Shown here in pieces: positions 1 to 6,853 of a stretch of 64,000 bases of DNA. The notes beneath the pieces are model-generated. The model was not told where the DNA came from and searched no databases. It was given only the letters and a program-made list of their open reading frames with translations. The DNA comes from Bacillus niameyensis. GTDB lineage: Bacteria > Bacillota > Bacilli > Bacillales > Bacillaceae_C. Numbering within the stretch: the stretch's first letter is position 1; each line of letters begins with the position of its first letter. The stretch is from NCBI RefSeq assembly GCF_001375535.1, contig NZ_LN831197.1, positions 567,200 through 631,199 of the forward strand, written 5' to 3'. Both the position numbers and the translations under genes were made by a program.

Positions 1-2
1 AG

Positions 3-149
3 AGGCGTAAATTTGCTGAGTTTCCAAAAGATTACTGGGAAATGAGCATTATTGAAGATTTGGTATTTGTTTTCAAAACCTTTTCAAAAAAAGACATGCC
101 AAAGAAGCGTCACATATTTATTTATTTTTTTAATAGGTTGTTTTTGTAA
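3..149 (+). CDS. possible 3' end of an unidentified gene (partial)
   Basis: This reading frame is open from the left window edge to a stop at 147-149, giving about 48 residues. The first part (RRKFAEFPKDYWEMSIIEDL) looks like the end of a soluble protein. The tail is Phe/Ile-rich and runs into AT-rich DNA, so it may be chance. I do not recognise a family. Its real start lies outside the window. It is reported only because nothing else explains this stretch before the dispersed repeat begins at about 177. Confidence 0.22.
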   Translation, partial: RRKFAEFPKDYWEMSIIEDLVFVFKTFSKKDMPKKRHIFIYFFNRLFL

Positions 150-176
150 ACATTGTTGCTTACCAGGACAGTGCTT

Positions 177-364
177 GGTTGATTTCCGCTACAGTTGCTC
201 GCTTTCCGCGGGGCGGGCGGTGAGCCTCCTCGGCGTAAACGCCTGTGGGGTCTCACCTGTCCCGCTGATCCCGCGACGGACAGGACGTCCTAGTGTCGGC
301 GTTGGCCACAGGACGTGGCCGTCTTTAGCCGACCAGGAGTCTCGCACTTTCGCTACAATCAACC
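177..364 (+). repeat. dispersed repeat, copy A, carrying a twin-hairpin insert
   Basis: This GC-rich stretch starts with GTTGATTTCC, contains CGCTTTCCGCGGGGCGGGCG and TCTCACCTGTCCCGCTGATC, and ends CAATCAACC. The copy at 871-1000 is the same element in the opposite orientation. Copy A is longer because about 60 bases (roughly 274-334) with hairpin-forming sequence sit between the two halves of the element. The composition differs sharply from the AT-rich surroundings. ORFs through it are not genes. Confidence 0.85.
278..333 (+). other. twin-hairpin structured module, copy 1
   Basis: There are two consecutive hairpins. The first is GGAC, loop AGGAC, GTCC (278-290). The second has outer stem GTCGGC (295-300) with GCCGAC (328-333), and inner stem GGCCAC (304-309) with GTGGCC (315-320). 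Its unpaired parts are GTT, AGGAC and GTCTTTA. The module at 9548-9604 has exactly the same unpaired parts but different, still complementary stems. This suggests a selected structure, in RNA or in single-stranded DNA. Function unknown. Confidence 0.65.
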
Positions 365-411
365 TTCAACGGATTTTGTTTTAAAATCAACAAACCCTTG
401 GATAAGGTCCT

Positions 412-843
412 TTAAAAAGATTTGGCTATTGAAGATAAAATATGACCGTTAAGGAAGGATAGCGCATCTTTTTGATGGGCATACCAGGCATCAATGTGTT
501 GACACATCATAATGGCGTAAGTCCGTATATACCACATCTTTGTAGGCCGATGCCGACCAGATTCTAAGTGATAATCGACTTTTTCTCGTTTGTTTGAACG
601 TTCTACCGATGTTCTTCTTTTATAAACGATCTTCCATTTTTCGGATGTTCTAGGAGTCTTAGTAAAAAGTCGAAGATTGTCTTTCCCAAAAGTATGGAAT
701 GTTCTTCCGTATTTGGCTGTAGAACAAGGGCTTTTACACGTATTTTTTGTACCACAAGCTAATGGACAACGCCATTTTTGCCTATTTTGCGATTTGTCAT
801 ATCCGTTTGGTTTCATTTTAAGTTTTGCTGGTGAATGACAAAC
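412..843 (-). pseudogene. truncated DDE-type transposase remnant (C-terminal part)
   Basis: The minus-strand frame is open from 843 (just after a stop at 844-846) to the stop near 412. It encodes the C-terminal part of a transposase of the kind found in many Bacillus insertion sequences. Visible features are paired cysteines (CPLACG, then CKSPC), KYGRTFH, an Arg/Lys-rich KRRTSVERSNKREK segment and the ending IMMCQHIDAW. The catalytic N-terminal half is missing, and the sequence beyond about 850 gives way to a dispersed repeat. A Met codon at 816 is internal to the homologous region, so a start there would not give a complete protein. The copy is therefore dead. Exact IS family not assigned. 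Confidence 0.72.
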
Positions 844-870
844 TTAAGTATATGTGCAAAAGAATAACTT

Positions 871-1000
871 AGTTGATTGAAGTGGAAGGCGGCGACTCCT
901 GGGGGATTAGCGTGACAGGTGAGATCCCGCAGGAGCGTAGCGACGAGGAAGCTCACCGCACGCCCCCCGGAAAGCGTCCGCCTGGAACGGAAATCAACGG
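871..1000 (-). repeat. dispersed repeat, copy B (inverted relative to copy A)
   Basis: Read on the minus strand this begins GTTGATTTCCG and continues with GGACGCTTTCCGGGGGGCGT, TCTCACCTGTCACGCTAATC and CCACTTCAATCAACT. It matches copy A at 177-364 along its length but lacks the twin-hairpin insert. The two copies are inverted and bracket the transposase remnant. Related elements are common between genes in Bacillaceae genomes (recalled, not searched). Confidence 0.85.
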
Positions 1001-1189
1001 TGGCGAGCTCTCGCGTAGTATGTAGATTATTCATCTCGTTCAATAGAGAATGAGCAATTTTACTAACAAAAAAATGAAATATCCCCCTATTAATAGTAGG
1101 AGGAGAAATAAAAAATTGGTATAAGAAAACCTTGTACCATCTTACTCGGTGAATGCCGAGAGTCTATTTATAGAAAAGGAGGGAGAGAG

Positions 1190-1525
1190 ATGATTCGGGA
1201 TCGTGGTGTAATCAAATGGAATTCACTTATGCTCCCTGAACATGTAGCAATGCTCAGGGAGTGGGCTAGCGAGGACCAGCAAGAGGTTCGCAAACCATTG
1301 GATGAACAAAAACTTGAATTATTGAACGAAATTGTGATAGAAGCGATGAGATTGGAAAAGGAGGTAATGTTTACCTATTTTCGTAATCATCGTTTTGAAC
1401 AGGTAATCGGAAAAATTCATTCTTATAATATATTGGAAAAAGATTTTCGAGTAGTCGAGCGTGAAGGAAAGCGAATAAAGATTTTTATTGAGGATATCCA
1501 GGAATTAGTTATCGTCGAAGATTAG
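1190..1525 (+). CDS. YolD-like family protein
   Basis: A 111-residue protein preceded by a strong ribosome binding site (AAAGGAGGGAGA). The N-terminal MIRDRGVIKWNSLMLPEHV followed by a charged helical segment and a C-terminal beta-rich part matches the YolD-like family (B. subtilis YolD, YqjX). In Bacillus such genes often sit beside Y-family DNA polymerase genes and have been proposed to act in DNA-damage responses. No polymerase gene is seen within this window, and no LexA box is obvious upstream. The molecular function of the family is not established. It stands alone, followed by a hairpin at 1590-1624. Confidence 0.8.
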   Translation: MIRDRGVIKWNSLMLPEHVAMLREWASEDQQEVRKPLDEQKLELLNEIVIEAMRLEKEVMFTYFRNHRFEQVIGKIHSYNILEKDFRVVEREGKRIKIFIEDIQELVIVED

Positions 1526-1589
1526 AATACCTTGCTAAGGCTTTGGTTCGGCACTAATGCATTCATATATTAGTTATCATAAATGAATA

Positions 1590-1624
1590 ACACCCGAAGA
1601 CCTTCCCAATAATCTTCGGGTATC
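1590..1624 (+). terminator. hairpin terminator after the yolD-like gene
   Basis: The inverted repeat ACCCGAAGA ... TCTTCGGGT lies between the convergent yolD-like and CDGSH genes and could serve both. The T-tract is weak on either strand. Confidence 0.5.
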
Positions 1625-1642
1625 ACAGTGCAGCCTAGTTTA

Positions 1643-1858
1643 TTATTCTAATGCCTTTTCAGCACGGACACAGGACTCGAAGTTACCTTTATGAGTGCCA
1701 TCACAAAACGGTTTACGCTTAGATAGTCCACATCGGCATAACGAAAATACTTTCTTTGTTTCGAAAACATTGCCTTCAGCATCAATTAATTCTACGTCTC
1801 CTGTTACTCGATAGGAGCCATTATCATTCACTTTAATTTGTACTCTTTCTTTTTCCAC
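1643..1858 (-). CDS. CDGSH-type iron-sulfur protein
   Basis: A 71-residue protein with a GTG start and an AAGGGGGA ribosome binding site six bases upstream. The motif CRCGLSKRKPFCDGTH (about residues 41-56) has the three cysteines and one histidine that ligate a [2Fe-2S] cluster in the CDGSH (mitoNEET-like) family. Bacterial single-domain members are small soluble cytosolic proteins whose physiological partners are mostly unknown; roles in redox or cluster transfer are proposed. It is monocistronic and divergent from yqkB, another iron-sulfur-related gene. Confidence 0.85.
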   Translation of the reverse strand: MEKERVQIKVNDNGSYRVTGDVELIDAEGNVFETKKVFSLCRCGLSKRKPFCDGTHKGNFESCVRAEKALE

Positions 1859-2016
1859 TGAAAATCCCCCTTTATATACGCTATCTAATATAGTAGTAGG
1901 AAATCTTTAGAAAAGCAACCAAGTCAAGGTATATGCACACTAAGGCGAAATAGATTAATTATTTGCGCCAAAATGGTAAAATAATATAACGGGAAAAGGG
2001 AAGGGGAATGATTATA

Positions 2017-2352
2017 ATGAAGCTAACTATTACTCCGGCAGCAGAAGAACAGTTAAGGCGACGAACGTTAGGAAAAGACCTTTTAGTCAAACTAAAATAT
2101 GAAATAGACGGATGCGGTTGTGCAGTTAGTGGGGTTCCGATTTTACAATTAATCAATCCGCACGAATTTGACGAAGCTCATGATATGAAAATCCCGACGA
2201 ATGCGATGGATGTGTACATGGAAAAATCGAAAACAGTATTTTTCGATGAAGAGATGAAAATTGATTTTTTGCAAGAAAATCAAAATTTTCGATTGACTAG
2301 CCCCAGCCAAATATTAAATGGGCGGATGAATTGTGTAGTCAAGGCAAACTAA
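2017..2352 (+). CDS. yqkB: HesB/IscA-like iron-sulfur family protein YqkB
   Basis: A 111-residue protein resembling B. subtilis YqkB, of the HesB/IscA-like fold (core Fe-S biosynthesis domain). It begins MKLTITPAAEEQLRRR and contains DGCGCAVSG near residue 41. The three-cysteine pattern of true A-type carriers is not complete, so carrier function is uncertain. I chose the ATG at 2017 because AAGGGG at 2001-2006 is 10 bases upstream; the ATG at 2008 is too close to it. A shared hairpin at 2351-2379 separates it from convergent telA. Confidence 0.78.
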   Translation: MKLTITPAAEEQLRRRTLGKDLLVKLKYEIDGCGCAVSGVPILQLINPHEFDEAHDMKIPTNAMDVYMEKSKTVFFDEEMKIDFLQENQNFRLTSPSQILNGRMNCVVKAN

Positions 2353-2379
2353 AAACCGGACAATTTTGTCCGGTTTTTT
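2351..2379 (+). terminator. bidirectional terminator between yqkB and telA
   Basis: Near-perfect stem AAAAACCGGACA / TGTCCGGTTTTT with an ATTT loop, followed by T residues on both strands. It ends both convergent genes. Confidence 0.85.
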
Positions 2380-2380
2380 A

Positions 2381-3550
2381 TTAAGTAAGTTTGAGTAGTT
2401 TTTCTTTCAGTTCACTTTCCATTGCAACTAGTTCCTGCTCAGCTTGAGCACGTTTTTCACGACCTTCTTGTTGAATCTTGATCGTTTCTTCGAGAGTGCT
2501 TATCAAATTGGATTGTGTCTTTTTCAGAGTTTCTATGTCAACTAATCCGCGTTCATTTTCACGAGCTGTTTCAATTGTATTTGTTTTTAACATTTCTGCA
2601 TTTTTTAGCAGCAACTCATTTGTTGTTTTAGAGACTTGCTTTTGGGCTTCAACAGCTTGCCGTTGACGAATCAATGTGAGGGCGATCGCAATTTGATTTT
2701 TCCAAAGTGGGATGGCCGTCATAATCGAAGTTTGAATTTTTTCAGCTAAAGCTTGATTGGTGTTTTGAATCATACGAATTTGTGGAGCACTTTGTATTGT
2801 AATTTGTCTGCTCAATTTCAAATCATAAAGCCGTTTTTCCAATCGGTCAGCAAACTGCACCATATCGTTTACTTCTTGATAAGTCATTTGGTCACCAGAG
2901 GCTTCCGCTTTTTTCTTCAATTCAGGAATTGATTTCGTTCGTAACTCTTCAATTTTCAACTCGCCGGCAGCAATAAAAATATTCAAGGCGTGAAAATAAT
3001 CTTTATTTTTCTCATATAATTGTTCCAACGTCTTTAGATCTTCAACCAAAGTTTGTTTCGATTGGTTTAATTTAACTGTAATACGATCAATTTGCGCGCC
3101 AGTTTTTTGATACTTAGACATTACCTCCTGTACAGAATTCGAAACTTTCCCGAACATTTTCGAAAGGAAATTTTTCTTTTCCGGTGTTAGCTCATCAGGA
3201 TTAATATCACGAAGTTTACCCATCAACTCACCTAAAATATCACCAATCGGACCGATATCTTTATTTTGAACATGATCAAGCATAGAACTTGAAAAATTTA
3301 GCAATTGGGATTGGGCTTGAGTACCATAAGCAATAATGGCTTGAAGATTAGATGGATCAATTTGTTTTGCAAGCTCAAGTGCTCGTTTTCTGTTTTCTTC
3401 AGGAAGACTATCGACTAATCGAACAGGTTTCGCCTCCTGCACTTCCGATTGTTTAACAGGGCTAACAAGTTCCTCTTCCCCAAATGGATTAGCTAAGAGG
3501 TCATCCAAACCATCAAATTGTAATGCTGTATCAGATTTTTGTTCACTCAT
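2381..3550 (-). CDS. yaaN: TelA/YaaN family toxic-anion-resistance protein
   Basis: A 389-residue cytoplasmic protein of the TelA family (B. subtilis YaaN, YceH). It is predicted to be almost entirely alpha-helical, with long heptad-like stretches. The family is named for tellurite resistance, but its mechanism is unknown. In Bacillus it is tied to envelope stress and membrane-active compounds. It is the second gene of an operon with xpaC: its ATG overlaps the xpaC stop by four bases (3547-3550). The same pairing, xpaC-yaaN, occurs in B. subtilis. Confidence 0.87.
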   Translation of the reverse strand: MSEQKSDTALQFDGLDDLLANPFGEEELVSPVKQSEVQEAKPVRLVDSLPEENRKRALELAKQIDPSNLQAIIAYGTQAQSQLLNFSSSMLDHVQNKDIGPIGDILGELMGKLRDINPDELTPEKKNFLSKMFGKVSNSVQEVMSKYQKTGAQIDRITVKLNQSKQTLVEDLKTLEQLYEKNKDYFHALNIFIAAGELKIEELRTKSIPELKKKAEASGDQMTYQEVNDMVQFADRLEKRLYDLKLSRQITIQSAPQIRMIQNTNQALAEKIQTSIMTAIPLWKNQIAIALTLIRQRQAVEAQKQVSKTTNELLLKNAEMLKTNTIETARENERGLVDIETLKKTQSNLISTLEETIKIQQEGREKRAQAEQELVAMESELKEKLLKLT

Positions 3551-4203
3551 TGTTTCGTACTCCTTTCATCGACATCAACTGGATTATATTCTAGTTTTTT
3601 TAGCGAATGTTTAGCAACATCCAGTTCAAAATTCAGGTCATCAATATCACTCGATAATACATGATAAATATCCTTTTTTACAGATTTACTTAAATCATCA
3701 AGAGTATTCTGAGTTTCTTTAAGCGAAATATATAATTTTTCACTTTTAACAGGTTGAGAAGCAAGCATAGCATAGCGCTCAGAAAGTTCTACAACCGAAT
3801 CTAGATGATAGAAGAAAAAACGTTCGGATTGATAAAACCGTCGAGGGTCTTTATCAACAATTTGGTACATCTTTTTGGCTAGTCTATTAAGCTCATACAA
3901 TTGCTTAAAAGCCCCCATAGATCTTACAGAGAAGAACGCTTTTTGTAGTCTAGCCATTTTTCCTTTAGCTTCTCTCAAGTTTCTTTGAATATAGGCATAC
4001 TCTTTTCTAGTTAATCTATGTTTTTTCAAAAGCTTATGATTGAAAAAGAATTTTACTCCGAAAAAAGTTAAAGCGCCCACTGCAAGAGAACTTAGTGAGG
4101 CAGTCCCAAATGGTAAATCGAAACCGAGGAGTAAAATAATCCATATCATAAAGGTTTCAGCCGCTGTGAACATTCCAAGAAAAAAAGAAAAAATGGGTTT
4201 CAA
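3547..4203 (-). CDS. xpaC: XpaC-like membrane protein (phosphatase-associated)
   Basis: A 218-residue protein with two hydrophobic segments near the N-terminus (about residues 1-22 and 28-50) and a long charged helical C-terminal domain. It matches XpaC, annotated from a historical link to hydrolysis of the phosphatase substrate X-phos; real function unknown. A TTG start at 4203 ([10 protein letters not shown]) is preceded by GGAG. It heads a two-gene operon with the TelA-family gene. An ECF-type promoter lies about 40 bases upstream, pointing to envelope-stress control. TelA-family proteins and XpaC probably act together at the membrane (inference). Confidence 0.82.
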   Translation of the reverse strand: MKPIFSFFLGMFTAAETFMIWIILLLGFDLPFGTASLSSLAVGALTFFGVKFFFNHKLLKKHRLTRKEYAYIQRNLREAKGKMARLQKAFFSVRSMGAFKQLYELNRLAKKMYQIVDKDPRRFYQSERFFFYHLDSVVELSERYAMLASQPVKSEKLYISLKETQNTLDDLSKSVKKDIYHVLSSDIDDLNFELDVAKHSLKKLEYNPVDVDERSTKQ

Positions 4204-4243
4204 GGCCGCATCGACTCCTATTCATACTTTCCTATACATAAAA

Positions 4244-4269
4244 TACGATTTGCATATTAAAAGGTTTCA
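4244..4269 (-). promoter_or_regulatory. ECF (sigma-W-like) promoter of xpaC-telA
   Basis: On the minus strand TGAAAC (4269-4264) is followed by a 16-base spacer and CGTA (4247-4244). This matches the sigma-W consensus TGAAAC-N16/17-CGTA exactly. It sits directly upstream of xpaC. Confidence 0.7.
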
Positions 4270-4491
4270 TTGACTTTATTATAAGGAAAAATGCGTCGTA
4301 TTGAAAGTGTGAGAAGACAATAAGCTGGATAAGTTCTATTTCTTATTCCGTGGTTGGGAAGTTTTGGTATTTTAAAACGATAAGAAATATTAAGATAACT
4401 AAAGGAGATAGGAGAAAATTAGCGTTTTTCAAGGGAAAATGACTAAATTTGAGGTTTTTCAATTTAGGTATTTTCGCTTATATTCAATTTA

Positions 4492-4527
4492 GTTCTTTAT
4501 TAAGAACTAACGAACTATATAAAGAAC
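4492..4527 (+). promoter_or_regulatory. cluster of SinR-type operator half-sites
   Basis: Four copies or near-copies of the SinR half-site GTTCTYT (or its complement) lie in 36 bases: GTTCTTT at 4492-4498, TAAGAAC at 4501-4507, AACGAAC at 4509-4515 and AAAGAAC at 4521-4527. The first two form a near-perfect 16-base palindrome. They overlap an AT-rich, promoter-like TATATAAA and lie about 70 bases upstream of the SinI-like ORF. SinR is encoded nearby at 4841-5170, so it is the obvious candidate binder (inference). Confidence 0.65.
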
Positions 4528-4596
4528 TACATGATCAACCAACATAGATAAAAACATGGCAAAAATAGATGATAGGGAGAATCTGGGGGGAGAAAG

Positions 4597-4710
4597 ATCA
4601 AATCAATCATACAGAAAACGGATCAGGAATGGAAATTGCTTATTCTAGAAGCGAAAAAAATGGGATTGAAAAAAGAGCAGATTAGAGCTTTTCTTACAAA
4701 GAATAAGTAA
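4597..4710 (+). CDS. SinI-like anti-repressor ORF without a canonical start codon
   Basis: A 37-codon frame whose product contains QEWKLLILEAKKMGLKKEQI, a clear match to the SinI dimerisation helix (compare QEWVELMVEAKEANISPEEI in B. subtilis SinI). The frame opens after a TAG at 4573-4575 and has no ATG, GTG or TTG before the motif. The best candidate start is ATC at 4597, four bases after GGGGGGAG, a plausible ribosome binding site; an ATA follows at 4609. Alternatively, one extra G in the six-G run at 4585-4590 would join it to an upstream ATG at 4556. SinI binds SinR and blocks DNA binding. The ORF converges on sinR and lies behind SinR-type operators. It could be translated from a rare start, phase-variable, or newly inactivated. 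Confidence 0.6.
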   Translation: MKSIIQKTDQEWKLLILEAKKMGLKKEQIRAFLTKNK

Positions 4711-4713
4711 TGG

Positions 4714-4747
4714 AAAACGTTCAGTAACGAGCGTCACTGAACGTTTT
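4714..4747 (+). terminator. strong bidirectional hairpin between the SinI-like ORF and sinR
   Basis: A perfect 12-base inverted repeat, AAAACGTTCAGT / ACTGAACGTTTT, with a 10-base loop. It starts four bases after the stop of the SinI-like ORF and can also end sinR transcripts from the other side. Confidence 0.8.
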
Positions 4748-4787
4748 GATTCATTGTTTACGTTTAACTTGTTTGATAGTAACGAAA

Positions 4788-4825
4788 GTTGTAAGTCGAT
4801 GAGCAACGGCTCTGCACTTTTGTTT
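4788..4825 (+). repeat. short relic of the second dispersed repeat family
   Basis: AAGTTGTAAGTCGATGAGCA followed by a C/T-rich tail and CTTTTGTTTCT aligns with the end of the longer repeat at about 9625-9662. It lies between the terminator and the sinR stop codon. Confidence 0.4.
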
Positions 4826-4840
4826 CTCACTTTTACTTAA

Positions 4841-5170
4841 TTATTTATGCTGGATTTTCCATTTGTTAAATTCAAGGAATTCTCGAAATTCTTGTTTGGA
4901 AACACCTGAAGCCATTGCTTCACGAACAAGTTCTTCCCAGTCTTCATCAAGATACTCATTATCTGAACGGTTCGATTCCCCGTGCAACAGTAGATGAACT
5001 GATATATCTAAAACTGAAGCAATTTTCTCTAAAAAATGAATAGAGGGGTTGGATTGGATATTTCGTTCAATCGAACTTAAATAAGATTTAGCTACCCCGG
5101 CTTTTTCAGCTAATTCTGACAGGGACATGTTCTTTAGCTTGCGGTATTCCTTTATGCGTTCACCAATCAC
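4841..5170 (-). CDS. sinR: SinR, biofilm/sporulation transcriptional repressor
   Basis: A 109-residue protein closely matching B. subtilis SinR. The N-terminal helix-turn-helix domain has IGERIKEYRK, SLSELAEKAGVAKSYLSSIE and the NPSIHFLEKIASVLD recognition region (residues 1-65). The C-terminal dimerisation hook contains WEELVREAMASGVSKQEFRE (about residues 78-97). The ORF runs upstream to 5281, but the GTG at 5170 has AAGGAAGGTG nine bases before it and gives the family length. SinR represses matrix operons and is antagonised by SinI. Gene order sinI-sinR is as in B. subtilis, with a 73-base gap. The tapA-sipW-tasA matrix operon is not next to it here. Confidence 0.93.
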   Translation of the reverse strand: MIGERIKEYRKLKNMSLSELAEKAGVAKSYLSSIERNIQSNPSIHFLEKIASVLDISVHLLLHGESNRSDNEYLDEDWEELVREAMASGVSKQEFREFLEFNKWKIQHK

Positions 5171-5243
5171 GTATGTATTCACCTTCCTTACAGTGATAGT
5201 ATACCATATAACGAAGGATCGTTTTATATTTAGAACAACAATT

Positions 5244-5390
5244 TTAATTTTTTTTTCGAATATTTTCAAGTGAACCTTCATCTTTGTACGATTTGAAAAA
5301 CTCTCTGATTGATTCTAATGTCATGCCAGCTTCTAATGCTTTCAGAATTAAATCCGCCCATTCATCATCCCATTGTTTTTTATTTAACAT
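5244..5390 (-). CDS. sinI: SinI, anti-repressor of SinR
   Basis: A 48-residue protein too short for standard ORF cut-offs. Residues 7-32 (WDDEWADLILKALEAGMTLE and the following SIREFF) match the SinI helical hook that forms a heterodimer with SinR. The ATG at 5390 has a near-perfect ribosome binding site (AAGGAGGT) seven bases upstream. The stop at 5244 is 73 bases before the sinR start, so the two are probably one transcript. Upstream lie TGTCGA-type Spo0A-box candidates and one GTTCTTT half-site, consistent with the known activation of sinI by phosphorylated Spo0A. Confidence 0.88.
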   Translation of the reverse strand: MLNKKQWDDEWADLILKALEAGMTLESIREFFKSYKDEGSLENIRKKN

Positions 5391-5439
5391 TATTTTAACC
5401 TCCTTGAAATACTAGACCCCTTATAGTTTCAGTTGAAAT

Positions 5440-5446
5440 AAAGAAC
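5440..5446 (-). promoter_or_regulatory. single SinR half-site upstream of sinI
   Basis: AAAGAAC on the plus strand (GTTCTTT in the direction of sinI) lies about 50 bases upstream of the sinI ATG. A seven-base match alone is weak; its position beside sinI is the reason to list it. Confidence 0.35.
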
Positions 5447-5529
5447 TGTAAGAAAGCGATTTGTCTGAAAATACACATAGCTCGATAGTCTTAGTATATA
5501 TATCACTAACACGACAGTCTTGAGAAAAA

Positions 5530-5542
5530 TGTCGATGTCGAA
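5530..5542. promoter_or_regulatory. candidate Spo0A boxes upstream of sinI
   Basis: TGTCGAT (5530-5536) and the exact 0A box TGTCGAA (5536-5542) overlap by one base. A further CGACAG (complement CTGTCG) lies about 30 bases nearer sinI. The region 5391-5689 otherwise holds only AT-rich sequence between sinI and the aldo/keto reductase. Known biology: Spo0A-P activates sinI. Confidence 0.42.
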
Positions 5543-5689
5543 TGAATATTTAGAACAGTTAAAATTATGATGAACTCCTCTCTATATGCCGAAAAAGAGG
5601 GATATGGTGATGATTAAGTCGAATGGACTTAAGTTTTAATAAAATAAAATGTAGAATGCTGATAAAAAACCTCAAAAAAACATGAAAGA

Positions 5690-6601
5690 TTATCGATGGG
5701 TAGTATATATGTTTTCTTTAGTGATCATTTTCAAAAACGCTAATTCTTCTTTTTCAAAAGGCGCCGCTTGAGCGGCACGGATATTTTCATTAAGTTGTTC
5801 TACAGAGCTTGAACCAATAACAACAGCACGTACAGCATTATGAGCCAAATTAAATTGCAAGGCAACTTCATTCAGTGTTCTTTTGTCATATAGTAATTTA
5901 GATTTAATGTTTTCAATGAGCTCCGTTAACTCAGATGCTGAATAATGGAGGTAATCATCTTGAATACCTTCATTTAGAAACTTATCGCTCAATATTCCTT
6001 TTGCCACTGATCCTCTTGTAACAATGCTAATATTGTGTTTTTCAAGTACCGGCATTAACTCTTCAGGTCTGCGATCTAAAAGGCTATATTGCATCATATT
6101 GCTTATAACAGCAGATTTTTCGGCAAATGCTTTAATAACATTTGGACGAATAGAGGATAAGCCATAATACCGAATGAGACCTTCTGCCTTTAACTCTTCA
6201 AATGCTTCAATTATTTCATCAATGGGATCCTCTATCGTGCCGCCATGAAGTTGATATAAATCAATATAGTCAGTTCTTAATCTCCTAAGGCTCTCCTTAA
6301 CGGCGGATTTTATATGCTTTTTGGAAGGATCCCATCTCCACCCATCTTTTTGTTCATTCCAGCGGTTTCCAACTTTTGTTGCAATAATAACTTCGTCTCG
6401 CCTTGAGGATAATACTTTTCCAACTATTTTTTCATTAACACCGTAGTCATATAAATCTGCCGTATCAAAATAGTTAATGCCACCGTCCAATGCCGCTTCA
6501 ATAATTTTAGTTGCCTTATTTAAATCTGTACCTAGTGACATACAACCAAGCCCTATTTTAGATACTAATAAATCAGAATTGCCAAGTTGCCTTTTTTCCA
6601 A
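5690..6601 (-). CDS. yqkF: aldo/keto reductase (YqkF-like)
   Basis: A 303-residue protein of the aldo/keto reductase superfamily, similar to B. subtilis YqkF. Key positions are visible: DTADLYDYG (catalytic Asp and Tyr, about residues 46-54), the lysine in IIATKVGNRW, the histidine in DLYQLHGG, and the C-terminal AVVIGSSSVEQL, which binds the NADPH phosphate. It is expected to reduce carbonyl compounds with NADPH in the cytosol; the true substrate is unknown. A TTG start at 6601 is preceded by GAGGAAGGTGGG. It is divergent from nudF, the neighbour it also has in B. subtilis. Confidence 0.86.
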   Translation of the reverse strand: MEKRQLGNSDLLVSKIGLGCMSLGTDLNKATKIIEAALDGGINYFDTADLYDYGVNEKIVGKVLSSRRDEVIIATKVGNRWNEQKDGWRWDPSKKHIKSAVKESLRRLRTDYIDLYQLHGGTIEDPIDEIIEAFEELKAEGLIRYYGLSSIRPNVIKAFAEKSAVISNMMQYSLLDRRPEELMPVLEKHNISIVTRGSVAKGILSDKFLNEGIQDDYLHYSASELTELIENIKSKLLYDKRTLNEVALQFNLAHNAVRAVVIGSSSVEQLNENIRAAQAAPFEKEELAFLKMITKENIYTTHR

Positions 6602-6705
6602 TTTTATCCCACCTTCCTCAATTCCATTTTAACGGAAATAATGAAAGGAAAACAAAATTAATGAACCATTTCTTATTGTGTTATGATGGAAGAAGCCGAA
6701 AGTTT

Positions 6706-6776
6706 GCAAGTCGCTGGGCGCTAGAGCTAGACAAAGAAAGCGGAAGCGCCTATTAAGCGACGACCTGTCCATTGTA
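6706..6776 (-). repeat. dispersed repeat, second family
   Basis: The minus strand reads GTCGCTTAATAGGCGCTTCC, then GCTTTCTTTGTCTAGCTC and AGCGCCCAGCGAC. This is the common Bacillaceae intergenic repeat containing TCTAGCTCxAGCGCC and GCGCTTCCGCTTT. It lies between the divergent aldo/keto reductase gene and nudF. Related pieces are at 9405-9662, 39529-39597 and 44376-44460. Confidence 0.65.
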
Positions 6777-6853
6777 GTTGGACAAATTAATGTTGTTATT
6801 AATAAAATCAAATGGACTTTACACAATCTTTACTATATAAAGGAGAGTCTTCT

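Noticed and set aside
52-384. 110-residue ORF at the left end
   Set aside because: It runs through the dispersed repeat and twin-hairpin module; a second copy of the repeat lies inverted at 871-1000. No protein-like features.
813-1043. 76-residue minus-strand ORF
   Set aside because: It is the translation of repeat copy B.
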